The notes beneath the pieces are model-generated. The model was not told the DNA's origin. It made no database searches and was given only the letters and a program-made list of their open reading frames with translations. Below are positions 44,617 to 53,456 of a stretch of 64,000 nucleotides of DNA, one piece after another. Made by a program: the position numbers and the translations under genes. The stretch is from Glutamicibacter protophormiae (GTDB lineage Bacteria > Actinomycetota > Actinomycetes > Actinomycetales > Micrococcaceae). The stretch is from assembly GCF_014647495.1 (NCBI RefSeq), contig NZ_BMPH01000004.1, positions 62,001 through 126,000 on the forward strand. Direction: 5' to 3'. How positions within the stretch are numbered: position 1 is the stretch's first letter; each line of letters starts with the position of its first letter.

Positions 44617-47340
44617 CTAAACTTCGTCGATAGTCGGGTAAGGGAACCTAGCACGGAAGAATTGATCAAGCATTTCGTCTACCTCGGCCGAACTAAAATT
44701 GGCATTTTCGGCCTCGCCGAATGTAATCATGTCAAATCGATCTGTTGCGACGAGATTGCTTAGACGTGGGCGCAAGAAATCATCACCTAAAGAGCAGTAT
44801 GCATAACGAACTGATCCTGGTTCATAAGTCCCAGTAAAGTAGCCGAAATACTGCGCGAATGATGACAATAAGGAGATGTCTGTTTCACTTCTGAACTTTG
44901 CTGCCCGTACGGACTTAAATATTTCGCTATAGTCGGTTTCGATTCTCTGAAGTGTCGACCTACGATGCGGGTGTGGCGTGTGCAGCATCGCCCGGGTAAT
45001 CACCTTGCCAAATCGTTCTTGCAGGACACGGCGGTTATTCTGAGCAGCCCACATATGCGGTTCGACATCTTGCTGAGGTCGGAGGTCTACCTTGACAGGT
45101 GACAGGAAGAACTTCGCTATGCCGTTCGCGTGGAAGTAATTTGCGGGCACCTGCATACGCAAGAGCATGGTGTCATCGTTAAAGTACAAGAAATGCTCGG
45201 CGAGCCCAGGAATGCGATGTAAGCATGATTCGATTGCATGGGAATTGAACACCGGAAGTACACTCGGATCAGGGAAAATTTCTCTGTGTGAAATTACCTG
45301 AATTTCCGACTCTTGGGAGAGCCAAGCCGGCCGCTGATCCGCAGTAACAACGTAGATGTTCCGGACCCACGGCATGAACGTACGCACACTTCGAACCGAA
45401 TACTTCAGTTCATCACGATTGCGAAACCGCATCGCGCCAGCCGCGAGATCTCCGCCATCATCGCTGGCTGGACTATGCGCCTCTTTCTGGGAACGCCAGT
45501 CGGGATCAGAGTCATCAACCCATGTATAAACCACATCAATTGGGAAATCTATCTGATCCCATAGTGGAGAATAGAACAGTTGAGAATTCGAATCGAAATC
45601 ATGGTCAAGAAGCAGATCCACGCCAGGGTTGTGACGAGGTGGAACCCAGCCGCTACGTTCCTCATCATAACTCCAGATTTCAATGTCAACGCCAAATGCT
45701 GATCCCCAAGTAAACCGACGCAGAGGGTCTGATTCCGGAGTGAACAGTCTAAATACATCGGCTGTCTCAGCCTGCATGGCCGATAATTGTTCGATGCCAG
45801 GATGCCAGTCTGAAGAAGAGATGACACTATTACCCCGAAGTGGCTTGACACATAAACTCTCCAGCGACTCTTTCAATAGCGTAAGGAGTAGCTGCTCACG
45901 GTCATCGCTCCTGATGGCTATCGAGCGTCGGAAATAGCCGTAGGCAGGGACATTAACATGCGCAATCTGACCGCTCTCGAGGAACCTGACTGCATCATCA
46001 AAATTCTTAGTCTGCACGGCTCCGACAGAAAGATCATCAGGCTCAACTATTGAAACTTCAAAAGGGACCGGTGAATCTTTTTCAAAGAAATTTTTAGTTT
46101 TGTCTGCGTCATATAGGTTTGGATCTTCTGCGGTAGCGGTTATTCGCATATGTCGTCGATTGGTTTCTGATCGAGATTCAGTACCCGCACGGCGTTCCAA
46201 CAAATCTGAGTACAGTTGAATCCAACGGTCAACAACGAGATCCGGAGTATACCGACTAGCAGTTAATATTGCCCGTTTCCCCATGCCATTGCGCAGAGCA
46301 GAGTTGTCCGCAAGGGTTGCCAAAGATTCTGCAAAAAGTTGAACATCATTGAGCGGAACTAGCAATCCGTCAACTCCGTGGGTAACAATGTTCCTGGGGC
46401 CGATTGGGCAATCGTAGGCGACAGTCGGGACACCCGCCGCCGCTGATTCTAAAATCACAAGTGGTTGACCCTCTGCACGCGACGTCATCGCATGAATACT
46501 CGCGTTTTGCCATTCCATGGTCAAATCGCCAAGGTCGGTTGTGAACGCAACAGCATCCTGCAGGTTCAATTCGCCAACCAGCTCACGCAAGGCCAATTCC
46601 TGCGGACCGTTGCCATATAGACGTAGCTTCCAGTCCGGATGATCCGCATGAAAAATTGCAAATGCTCTGATCAGATGATTAAACTGCTTCCCCGGTGCAA
46701 AGCGGCCCGCAGCAATAACAGTCTTGTTGTCCAACGTCGACTGAGGCCTAAAAATATCATCGAGGGAATTAGGGACTATTTCACTCACGAAGCCTTGCGC
46801 TTGAAAATTCTCATCAATCCATTCTTTGTTCTCTTGATTCAGTGAAACGATAGCGTCCAAATCATGTGCAACAGCTTGAAGTGGCTCGATTCCTTTGCCG
46901 CGCTGCATACTCGCACGATGCTCTTGAGCGACTAGTACAGTGTTTCCCGGCAAGAAAAGCGATCCAAGCATGGCCAGAGCTGGCGTCGTGGTTACCACAA
47001 CGTCAGCCCTGATTTTACCGAGCTCCTCTCGTGCTACAAGTTCGGTGAGCTGGCTGAATTGATCGTCCCATTCTCTTCGAATGAGCATTGCTGGCAATTG
47101 GTTCAATTCTCGGGAAGCCAACACATCAAAGTTCCCCGATAGATCATGCGCATTTTCACCGAGCCAGTAAGTGACCCTAGCGACGTCGCCAATCGCTTCA
47201 CTAAGTGAGCCGTCCGTTCTGTACAGACTAAAAACTGAGATTTCGTGTCCACGTGAAACAAGGGACCGGATCTGCGACTGGATTGCATGTTCTGTTCCAG
47301 CTTTAGAATCACCGGTCGTCAACAAGAATGAAATTTTCAT
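44617..47340 (-). CDS. Bifunctional GT4 glycosyltransferase-Stealth fusion
   Basis: 907 residues. Residues 1 to about 385 are a GT-B/GT4 enzyme (MKISFLLTTGDSKAGTEHAI start; E-x7-E in SRAEGQPLVILESAAAG). A linker of about 210 residues, partly similar to the N-terminal region of other Stealth proteins, leads to a Stealth domain from residue 599: CR1 FPIDVVYTWVDDSDPDW, CR2 NRDELKYSVRSVRTFMPWV, VFNSHAIESCLHRIPG, FLYFNDDTML, CR3 NNRRVLQERFG and LHTPHPHRRS, CR4 SSFAQYFGYFTGTYEPG. One protein could thus add a sugar and a sugar-phosphate in alternation. It begins 2 bases after the upstream gene's stop. Confidence 0.87.
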   Translation of the reverse strand: MKISFLLTTGDSKAGTEHAIQSQIRSLVSRGHEISVFSLYRTDGSLSEAIGDVARVTYWLGENAHDLSGNFDVLASRELNQLPAMLIRREWDDQFSQLTELVAREELGKIRADVVVTTTPALAMLGSLFLPGNTVLVAQEHRASMQRGKGIEPLQAVAHDLDAIVSLNQENKEWIDENFQAQGFVSEIVPNSLDDIFRPQSTLDNKTVIAAGRFAPGKQFNHLIRAFAIFHADHPDWKLRLYGNGPQELALRELVGELNLQDAVAFTTDLGDLTMEWQNASIHAMTSRAEGQPLVILESAAAGVPTVAYDCPIGPRNIVTHGVDGLLVPLNDVQLFAESLATLADNSALRNGMGKRAILTASRYTPDLVVDRWIQLYSDLLERRAGTESRSETNRRHMRITATAEDPNLYDADKTKNFFEKDSPVPFEVSIVEPDDLSVGAVQTKNFDDAVRFLESGQIAHVNVPAYGYFRRSIAIRSDDREQLLLTLLKESLESLCVKPLRGNSVISSSDWHPGIEQLSAMQAETADVFRLFTPESDPLRRFTWGSAFGVDIEIWSYDEERSGWVPPRHNPGVDLLLDHDFDSNSQLFYSPLWDQIDFPIDVVYTWVDDSDPDWRSQKEAHSPASDDGGDLAAGAMRFRNRDELKYSVRSVRTFMPWVRNIYVVTADQRPAWLSQESEIQVISHREIFPDPSVLPVFNSHAIESCLHRIPGLAEHFLYFNDDTMLLRMQVPANYFHANGIAKFFLSPVKVDLRPQQDVEPHMWAAQNNRRVLQERFGKVITRAMLHTPHPHRRSTLQRIETDYSEIFKSVRAAKFRSETDISLLSSFAQYFGYFTGTYEPGSVRYAYCSLGDDFLRPRLSNLVATDRFDMITFGEAENANFSSAEVDEMLDQFFRARFPYPTIDEV

Positions 47341-47342
47341 GC

Positions 47343-48107
47343 CTAGCGAAGACCTTTCTTAATTACTTTCAATGCCAAATGACCGTCTATAGTCCAGTAG
47401 ATCCGAGCTTTCGAAGAGAAGCGATCGTCCCCTACCCAGAACCACGGATATTTAAATGATTTTCTTGGGTTAATATTCTTTTGACCCCAAAAAGTCACTC
47501 GGCTGTCTGAATCGCCTCGAATATAGAAGTCCCACAACGATTCTCCATCTCGAAGACTATGAAGAGCGTCACTGAGTTCAGTAAGTGAAAAAACATTGCC
47601 ATCTCCATCGACAGTTGTTCCCGAATTAACTACAATCCCAGATTTGCGCGGGCGTATCGTGAGCTTCTGGGCATTAGGGAACCACAGTTGGACAGAATCG
47701 TGGTTGGTAATGATCTTTGGATCGTCAAGCCGGTTGCTTGGATTGAAGAAAAAATAGCGAGACGCCAGCCCAAGAAATTTAAGAACCCGACCGGATACTG
47801 CGGGCAGAGCAGGATATTGAACGGTTCCAGAGCCACCCGGGATTTCCAAGCGGTATCGTCGACCAGAAGGTGATATGCAGAAAACGGCAAACCTTCTTTG
47901 AGGCTTCAAAGTTGCTTGAAAGTGCTGCAGGCCTTGTACATCTCGAACGAACTCCATGGGACTTGCGTTCAACTTTGAACCACATTCCTGGAGTTGAACC
48001 TTGAGAGGGCTGTTGGAAAAACCGCTCTTCGAAGATTCAATAAGAACGCTCAAGAGCCCGGACTCTGAAAGGGAGAATCGAACGATTGTTGGAGCTTGCC
48101 GTGTCAT
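47343..48107 (-). CDS. Unknown protein in the glycopolymer locus, beta-rich
   Basis: 254 residues; family not recognised. No signal peptide or membrane helix. Its pattern of short hydrophobic strands suggests a beta-sandwich, and the ending ARIYWTIDGHLALKVIKKG resembles the ends of other teichoic-acid enzymes with N- or C-terminal beta domains, including the GT4 protein at 17419-19215 (TAYNNLSIKRV). It may bind the polymer or a partner enzyme. The ATG at 48107 has no ribosome site but a TATAGC about 8 bases upstream, so the message could be leaderless. Probably co-transcribed with the fusion gene that follows. Confidence 0.7.
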   Translation of the reverse strand: MTRQAPTIVRFSLSESGLLSVLIESSKSGFSNSPLKVQLQECGSKLNASPMEFVRDVQGLQHFQATLKPQRRFAVFCISPSGRRYRLEIPGGSGTVQYPALPAVSGRVLKFLGLASRYFFFNPSNRLDDPKIITNHDSVQLWFPNAQKLTIRPRKSGIVVNSGTTVDGDGNVFSLTELSDALHSLRDGESLWDFYIRGDSDSRVTFWGQKNINPRKSFKYPWFWVGDDRFSSKARIYWTIDGHLALKVIKKGLR

Positions 48108-48587
48108 CTAGCTATAATTCCTAATCCGTCTAATATCTTTTCGGAGCCGCATCACTCAACTTCTAACCGTCTATATCATCTAGCGGAGTTGGGCAACCTT
48201 TCGACGCGTAGCACCACCTTACATTCTATTCGATTCCGACGATCTTGAATAAAATCGAGATCCACAACACACGCTTGCTTTATTCTTCGATAGTAAAGAT
48301 CAAATTGCTAAAATCGGATGCGAACATAGTTGGAACGTTAGATCACAAATCAAAAACTACATCTAGACCCTAGAATAAACACTCACATTCAAGGAACAGT
48401 TGTATTTATACTTAATTATAAATAGTTTCTCCACTGCCACTAATTCACCAAGACTTATAAATGATTAAACTCTAGAGAACTTTCGACTATTTGAAATCTT
48501 ATCGCAAAGCAATTTCGCACGCAGGTTTGTTCAAAAAAGCATACACTTGCGAATAGATGCAATTAGAATCCCTGAATATTGCCATGA
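48108..48587. other. AT-rich non-coding gap inside the glycopolymer locus
   Basis: 480 bases with no credible reading frame on either strand and clearly lower GC than anywhere else in the window. It probably holds the promoter for the three genes below 48107. No insertion sequence ends or clear inverted repeats are visible. Confidence 0.65.
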
Positions 48588-49952
48588 TCAAAATTCATAA
48601 GACGACTTTAGTGGAAAAATACTTTCCAACATTCTTCGAACGATAATGTCTCGTTGACTCGAATTGCTCGTAGACAACACTTCATTAATGCAGAAGACTG
48701 AAGGCCGCTTGAGCCGCATAAATCTCCAAGCGTCTAGATAAAATTCGTCTGATCCAATCTCGAGGTATTGATAATCAATATCAGCGGAGTATCCCAAACC
48801 GAGGCGTGCAGCGATGTGATGAGCAAGAGAAGAAGGAATTGAAAGGTCCAGTTCCCCTCGGAATTTTTGCCTTGAGATCCTTTTGATCTCTTCCGGGTAA
48901 TTGTCTTTCAAGTACTCATGGACCGTTTTACGTTGCGGATGCGCTACATGTTTGAATTTCCGCGATACCGTTCGATCAAAATCACGTATTAGGATATTCC
49001 TATTATTTCGTGCTGCCTGGTTAACGGGAAGATCCACATCGTTTTCAAGTGCGAAATGCCGATTTGACAGTGAAAATTTCGTTTGTCCGACAGGTCCATA
49101 GAATGCATTCGGATGCAACATCTTGCCGAAGAACACATCGTCATTGACGTATATAAAATGCTCTCTTAGCCCAGGTATATTGGATAAATTCGCCTCAATT
49201 GCGTGAGAGTTGAATGTGGGAAGTGAATCACTTGGGTTTTCAAATATTTCTTCATGGGATACAAGGGTGAGCTTCGGATGATCCTTGGCTAACCATTGGG
49301 GTGCTTGCCCCGCTGTAACTAAATACACATGGTTGATCCAAGGCATATTCAGTTCCAGTGATCGAAGAGAAAACAAAAGTTCGTCGCGTGATTTGAAGCG
49401 CCCGAGTCCCGCAACGCTTTCGCGGTAAGGATAATCTTGATTTTGCAATGATCTCTGATAATCTTCTTGCCACGACTGATCGGAAGAATCGACCCATGTA
49501 TAGACCGCATCGACTTTACCGACAAAATCTTGGGCATCCCATATTGCGGAAATATTGCTTGCATAGACGTGCCAGATCGCACCAAGCCCCCGCAGATCCA
49601 TCTTGGCCATCATATCGCCATTGTCAAATCGATCGCGAACACTCCACGATTCTACGGCAGCATAGCCATGTTGGCCAGATAACTTTGAAATTACTAGACC
49701 TTTTTGTTCGAAATCTTTACGCAAACGCTGCCAGTCGCTTATTTGAATACAGTTACCTGTAGAATTGCGATCTTTGGTAAAATCTATTTTTAGATTATTC
49801 GCTACGTGGGTCGTTAAATTTTCGTTATAAAATCTAATTTCTGAAATTGTGCGTTGTTCTGAGTTCGAATTTTTGAGGGAGTTATTTAACAAATGACGAT
49901 ATAAATCGTCGGGTAACATACGCCCGATCTTACCACGCCATCCTGTTATCAT
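48588..49952 (-). CDS. Stealth-family sugar-phosphate transferase
   Basis: About 454 residues with CR1 VGKVDAVYTWVDSSDQSW, CR2 KSRDELLFSLRSLELNMPWI and HVYLVTAGQAPQWL, the FNSHAIEANLSNIPGL and FIYVNDDVFFGKM boxes, CR3 NNRNILIRDF and KHVAHPQRKTVHEY, and CR4 PSSLAHHIAARLGLGYSAD. I chose the ATG at 49952 because GAGGGAG lies 6 bases upstream. The frame continues open to about 50105 with sequence that reads like protein (PWNILLHGESPLWG), but there is no start with a ribosome site, so a longer ancestral N-terminus may have been lost. AT-rich codon use. Confidence 0.83.
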   Translation of the reverse strand: MITGWRGKIGRMLPDDLYRHLLNNSLKNSNSEQRTISEIRFYNENLTTHVANNLKIDFTKDRNSTGNCIQISDWQRLRKDFEQKGLVISKLSGQHGYAAVESWSVRDRFDNGDMMAKMDLRGLGAIWHVYASNISAIWDAQDFVGKVDAVYTWVDSSDQSWQEDYQRSLQNQDYPYRESVAGLGRFKSRDELLFSLRSLELNMPWINHVYLVTAGQAPQWLAKDHPKLTLVSHEEIFENPSDSLPTFNSHAIEANLSNIPGLREHFIYVNDDVFFGKMLHPNAFYGPVGQTKFSLSNRHFALENDVDLPVNQAARNNRNILIRDFDRTVSRKFKHVAHPQRKTVHEYLKDNYPEEIKRISRQKFRGELDLSIPSSLAHHIAARLGLGYSADIDYQYLEIGSDEFYLDAWRFMRLKRPSVFCINEVLSTSNSSQRDIIVRRMLESIFPLKSSYEF

Positions 49953-50136
49953 GTGCGCTCCCTCAATATGGGTCAATTTCTCAAAATCTTGCAAAACCAT
50001 TGCATCAACTATTGATGCTATATCTGTTTCATCACCCCAAAGTGGTGACTCACCGTGTAGAAGAATATTCCAAGGCAACTGCCAGAAATTGAAAGACTCT
50101 CGGATCTAATATGATTAGTTCTACGGACTTCAGGGA

Positions 50137-50598
50137 TTAACTTAATTCTTTGACAATCTGACTCAAAGTATCAAGGGTGTTCTTCAATGATTCAACATGC
50201 CGTTCATCGAATTCGCTAAGAACTCGCTTCATCTCGGTAGTCGAGATTCCGGCAGTGCGCGGTAGGTATACGACTTCGACTTCGTCGCCAAGATCGTCGA
50301 ACTTGCCCTTCCAGTCTTCACCGATTCCGAAGACTTTCACATCGTACTTCTTGATATCAAGTCGTTTCTGTTCCCAGTTTTCCTCCGGGATGGCGAGGTC
50401 GACATATTTGATAGACTCAACGATTTCTCGTCGCTGTTCGAACGGAACAACCGGCTTCTTGCCCTTAATAGCGTTGAATTCATCTGTCGACACACCAACG
50501 ATAAGGCGGTCGCCCTTTTCGCTAAGGCGCTTGAGGATATTGAGGTGCCCGATGTGGAAAAGGTCGAAAGTTCCGTACGTCAAAACAGTTTTCGTCAT
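50137..50598 (-). CDS. tagD: Glycerol-3-phosphate cytidylyltransferase
   Basis: 153 residues of the nucleotidyltransferase family. It joins glycerol-3-phosphate and CTP to make CDP-glycerol. The signature TYGTFDLFHIGHLNIL (HxGH) and the C-terminal RTAGISTTEMKRVL motif fit TagD/GCT. GGAGGT precedes the ATG at 50598. CDP-glycerol normally feeds TagB/TagF, which are not found in this window; a CDP-alcohol phosphotransferase-like gene lies nearby. Confidence 0.92.
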   Translation of the reverse strand: MTKTVLTYGTFDLFHIGHLNILKRLSEKGDRLIVGVSTDEFNAIKGKKPVVPFEQRREIVESIKYVDLAIPEENWEQKRLDIKKYDVKVFGIGEDWKGKFDDLGDEVEVVYLPRTAGISTTEMKRVLSEFDERHVESLKNTLDTLSQIVKELS

Positions 50599-50661
50599 GT
50601 TTACCTCCAAGTCACGTTTAACGTGCATAGTGATCATTTAAGCGGTTAGGACCGCTTCTGG

Positions 50662-51591
50662 TTAAAGAACAGGCGGGCGCCCGGCCAAAGTCATTCGAAT
50701 GATGGTTCGCCAGGAAAGTTTCGGCCGTGGTTCCAAGTACCACGGGCTACCCTTCCAGCCTGCTTTCCACCCTGAGAGGTATTGTTTCACGCCGCTTTTG
50801 TTTTTGCGTAACCTCAGACATTCGACGAGCATCCATGAAATAGGATAAATCCATGCAAACGGGACGGGAAGGTTTCTCCGTGCCAGCCAAACTCGGTTAC
50901 GTGCGTTAAGCCGGTAAAATTCGTCATGCCGACGCGGGTCGATTACCGGATGCCCGATCCTCATATCGCCCGCATACCACACGTAAGTACCAGTGTCCCA
51001 AACACGCCAGGCAAGTTCGATCCCTTCGTGCGCGTACCAAAATCCGCCGGCCCAGCCACCAGTCTCGTCGAATAATTTTCGTTTAGTCACTAAACAGGTT
51101 TCGCCAACGTGAAAGACCTTACTCGGGTCAATGGCCGTTCTCTTGTTGAGACGAGGAATCCATCTTGTCGGGTTCTGATCCTCATGTTCCGGGTCTGTGA
51201 TTCGAGGCTGCAGCAGTCCCATCTTTGGGTGTTTTTCGAACCTGTTAACTGCGGTAATCAGAAAGTCATTGTCCAAGAACCATGAATCGTCGTCTAGGAA
51301 ACACAGGTACTCTCCAGAGACATGATTGACACCGGCGTTTCGTCCAGCGGGGATACCTTGGTTTTCCGGCAAATGGAGAGTTTTGATCGATTCTGGAATT
51401 CCTGAGGGATCCCAACCATTTCCTACCACGACGGCGTCAATTGAAACTCGTTCTTGGGCAAGGAGAGAATCCAGTGCGCGTCGCAGTTCAGCAGGACGAT
51501 TGCCCATGGTGAGAACAACAACACCAATCGATGGCTGGCCGGTGGGCTGCAACGCGGATTCCTGTCCATGTGACGTGTTTGATAATTCCAT
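50662..51591 (-). CDS. GT2-family glycosyltransferase
   Basis: 309 residues. The GT-A fold starts with SIGVVVLTMGNRPAELRRAL; the DxD motif is CFLDDDSWF, preceded by NQGIPAGRNAGVNHVSGEY; the acceptor-side region FWYAHEGIELAWRVWDTG carries the late acidic residues typical of rhamnosyl- and galactofuranosyl-type GT2 enzymes. No membrane helix. It acts on the cytoplasmic face, adding a sugar to the growing polymer. Two bases separate its start from the stop of the CDP-alcohol transferase gene. Confidence 0.87.
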   Translation of the reverse strand: MELSNTSHGQESALQPTGQPSIGVVVLTMGNRPAELRRALDSLLAQERVSIDAVVVGNGWDPSGIPESIKTLHLPENQGIPAGRNAGVNHVSGEYLCFLDDDSWFLDNDFLITAVNRFEKHPKMGLLQPRITDPEHEDQNPTRWIPRLNKRTAIDPSKVFHVGETCLVTKRKLFDETGGWAGGFWYAHEGIELAWRVWDTGTYVWYAGDMRIGHPVIDPRRHDEFYRLNARNRVWLARRNLPVPFAWIYPISWMLVECLRLRKNKSGVKQYLSGWKAGWKGSPWYLEPRPKLSWRTIIRMTLAGRPPVL

Positions 51592-51593
51592 AT

Positions 51594-52415
51594 CTATGCC
51601 CTAAGCCTCGATGAAGCCATATTGGAAAGAAAATGGCCTGCATTGACCAGTACGCAGGCCGGCAGCAAGATCCAGATTATCCACTTTTCAGCAACGCCAG
51701 GTACACCCAACGCTACCGAAATGATAGAACAAAACAGAATAATTAGGCTGAGCTCAACAGCGTGCAAAAGTTTATGGAACGGCAAGAATCGTGCCAGGGA
51801 GCGTAGCCGGCCGATCAGCGTGGTTGTCGGTACGGCACGAGCAGCGGCGGTATCTGGCAGCTTGCCCAGACCAGCCATCCCACGTGCTGCGTGGACCATC
51901 AAGGACTGGGAACGGTTTAGTACCAAAAGAACTGACAGACACGCGGCCATGAACAACGTTGGCCATGCTTGGCCAGCGCTAACAGGATCACCTGATAGCT
52001 CGGTAAACACGCGGTAGCCCAAGGCGATTGGAATCAGTGCTTCGGTCGTGTGATGTCCGACCATGTCGATAAAGATCCCGCGCGGCGATTGTGAAGCACG
52101 CCAGCGTGCAACTTCACCGTCCGAGCAGTCGAAGTACAGCTGCACCTGTGAGAACACGACAGCCAGCAACGGACCCCAGATACCAGGGATCAACAATGCC
52201 AGCGACATGCACCACCCAGAAAGGATCATTAGCCCGGTCACCCCATTAGCGGTAATCCGTGTTCGGACCAAGACAGCTGTCAGGTAGATCGAGATATGCC
52301 GAAGGTACAGTTCTGCAGTCCAATGCTCCGCATTCTTTCGAGCACGCACTTCAGGAGGCTGGCAGACTGCCCGTAACTGTTCCAAGGTGGGATTCTTTGG
52401 ACGTTCGACGGTCAT
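51594..52415 (-). CDS. CDP-alcohol phosphotransferase-family membrane protein with altered motif
   Basis: 273 residues with about six membrane helices. The family motif D-x2-DG-x2-AR-x8-G-x3-D-x3-D appears as FDCSDGEVARWRASQSPRG followed by IFIDMVGH, so the last Asp is His. That position is normally the catalytic base, so either the chemistry or the substrate differs, or His takes the role. Related enzymes transfer phospho-alcohols from CDP-alcohols. With TagD in the locus, CDP-glycerol is a plausible donor (inference). The ATG overlaps the stop of the upstream GT2 gene (ATGA), so translation is coupled. Confidence 0.83.
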   Translation of the reverse strand: MTVERPKNPTLEQLRAVCQPPEVRARKNAEHWTAELYLRHISIYLTAVLVRTRITANGVTGLMILSGWCMSLALLIPGIWGPLLAVVFSQVQLYFDCSDGEVARWRASQSPRGIFIDMVGHHTTEALIPIALGYRVFTELSGDPVSAGQAWPTLFMAACLSVLLVLNRSQSLMVHAARGMAGLGKLPDTAAARAVPTTTLIGRLRSLARFLPFHKLLHAVELSLIILFCSIISVALGVPGVAEKWIIWILLPACVLVNAGHFLSNMASSRLRA

Positions 52416-53449
52416 TTGACTCGCCCCCGATCCAATGTTCCGGCCGCGCCCACGACTCGGCCCTTCACATATCCGGCGGCCCACGGCAGATGGATGCTCT
52501 GGAATGCTACAGCTGCGAGCAGTTTCTCGCCGAGGTTTTCAGCTTTGGACGAGATGCCAGCGGCAACCGTGGCGCCAGCGTAAAGTAGCGGTGCGACCTG
52601 GAGCAGATTCAATCCGGCACGGGCTACCTTGGGGAGTTTTGGCGTAACAAAAGGCGCAGCGAGCGTCGCCGCGAGGCCAGCACTTACACCAAGAAGCAAT
52701 AGCGGTGGCAAGTCGTGGCGCAGGGACTTGCCTTCGGGGTAACGACGGGCGATTTCACCACGCCATGTACCCGAAGCGTATGACTGGCGAATCAGCGCCT
52801 TGAAATTATCACGCGGGTAATAGCCGACCTTCAGTTCCGGATCGAACCAAACTTTGTACCCTGCCTGACGGATCCGCATGCACAGTTCCCAGTCCTGGGC
52901 CCTCCACATGTCTTCATTGTAGAGTCCAACCTTTTCGAAAACTTCCCGTCGGAAGATGCCAAGGTAGGCCGACTCGGCTTCGCCCTCGGGTGCACCCGAG
53001 TGGTATGCGGGGCCGCCAAAACCGAATTTCGAATGATATGCTGCCGCGATCGCACGTTGAACTGGCGTTTTTCCCTTGGCGTCCATAAGCCCACCGACAT
53101 CGTGGGCGCCGACGCGGAACAGCGTCTCAACTCCTCGCCGAGTGTATTCGGGAGGAAGCTCGCTATGGGCATCGACCCTCATAATGATGGGGTGGGTTGA
53201 TTTGCCAATGGCGAGGTTCAGCGCATTGGGTGTCCGGCCTCTCGGATTATCAACGAGGATAATACGGGAGTCTTCAGAGGCCAGGCGTTTCGCAACAGCG
53301 TTGGTGCTATCGCTGCTTGGGCCCAATGCAAGAACTAGTTGCTTGTCGCCCTCGTATTCCTGGGAGAGGATCGATTGAACAGCCTCATGCAAATATTCGG
53401 CTTCGTTCAGCACCGGCATGACGTATGAAACGCCAGGAAAGTCAGTCAT
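52412..53449 (-). CDS. GT2-family glycosyltransferase with C-terminal membrane helices
   Basis: 345 residues. The GT2 domain has SYVMPVLNEAEYLHEAVQSI at the start, a DxD-like MRVDAHSELP, and the RAQDWELCMRIRQAGYKVWF box that replaces the QxxRW region. The C-terminal third has two or three hydrophobic segments (LLLLGVSAGLAATLAAPFV and AGLNLLQVAPLLYAGATVAA), resembling the succinoglycan/ExoA group. It would use a lipid-linked acceptor. Its stop overlaps the next gene by 4 bases and its start lies 7 bases after tagH. Confidence 0.87.
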   Translation of the reverse strand: MTDFPGVSYVMPVLNEAEYLHEAVQSILSQEYEGDKQLVLALGPSSDSTNAVAKRLASEDSRIILVDNPRGRTPNALNLAIGKSTHPIIMRVDAHSELPPEYTRRGVETLFRVGAHDVGGLMDAKGKTPVQRAIAAAYHSKFGFGGPAYHSGAPEGEAESAYLGIFRREVFEKVGLYNEDMWRAQDWELCMRIRQAGYKVWFDPELKVGYYPRDNFKALIRQSYASGTWRGEIARRYPEGKSLRHDLPPLLLLGVSAGLAATLAAPFVTPKLPKVARAGLNLLQVAPLLYAGATVAAGISSKAENLGEKLLAAVAFQSIHLPWAAGYVKGRVVGAAGTLDRGRVK

Positions 53450-53456
53450 CTGTCAC

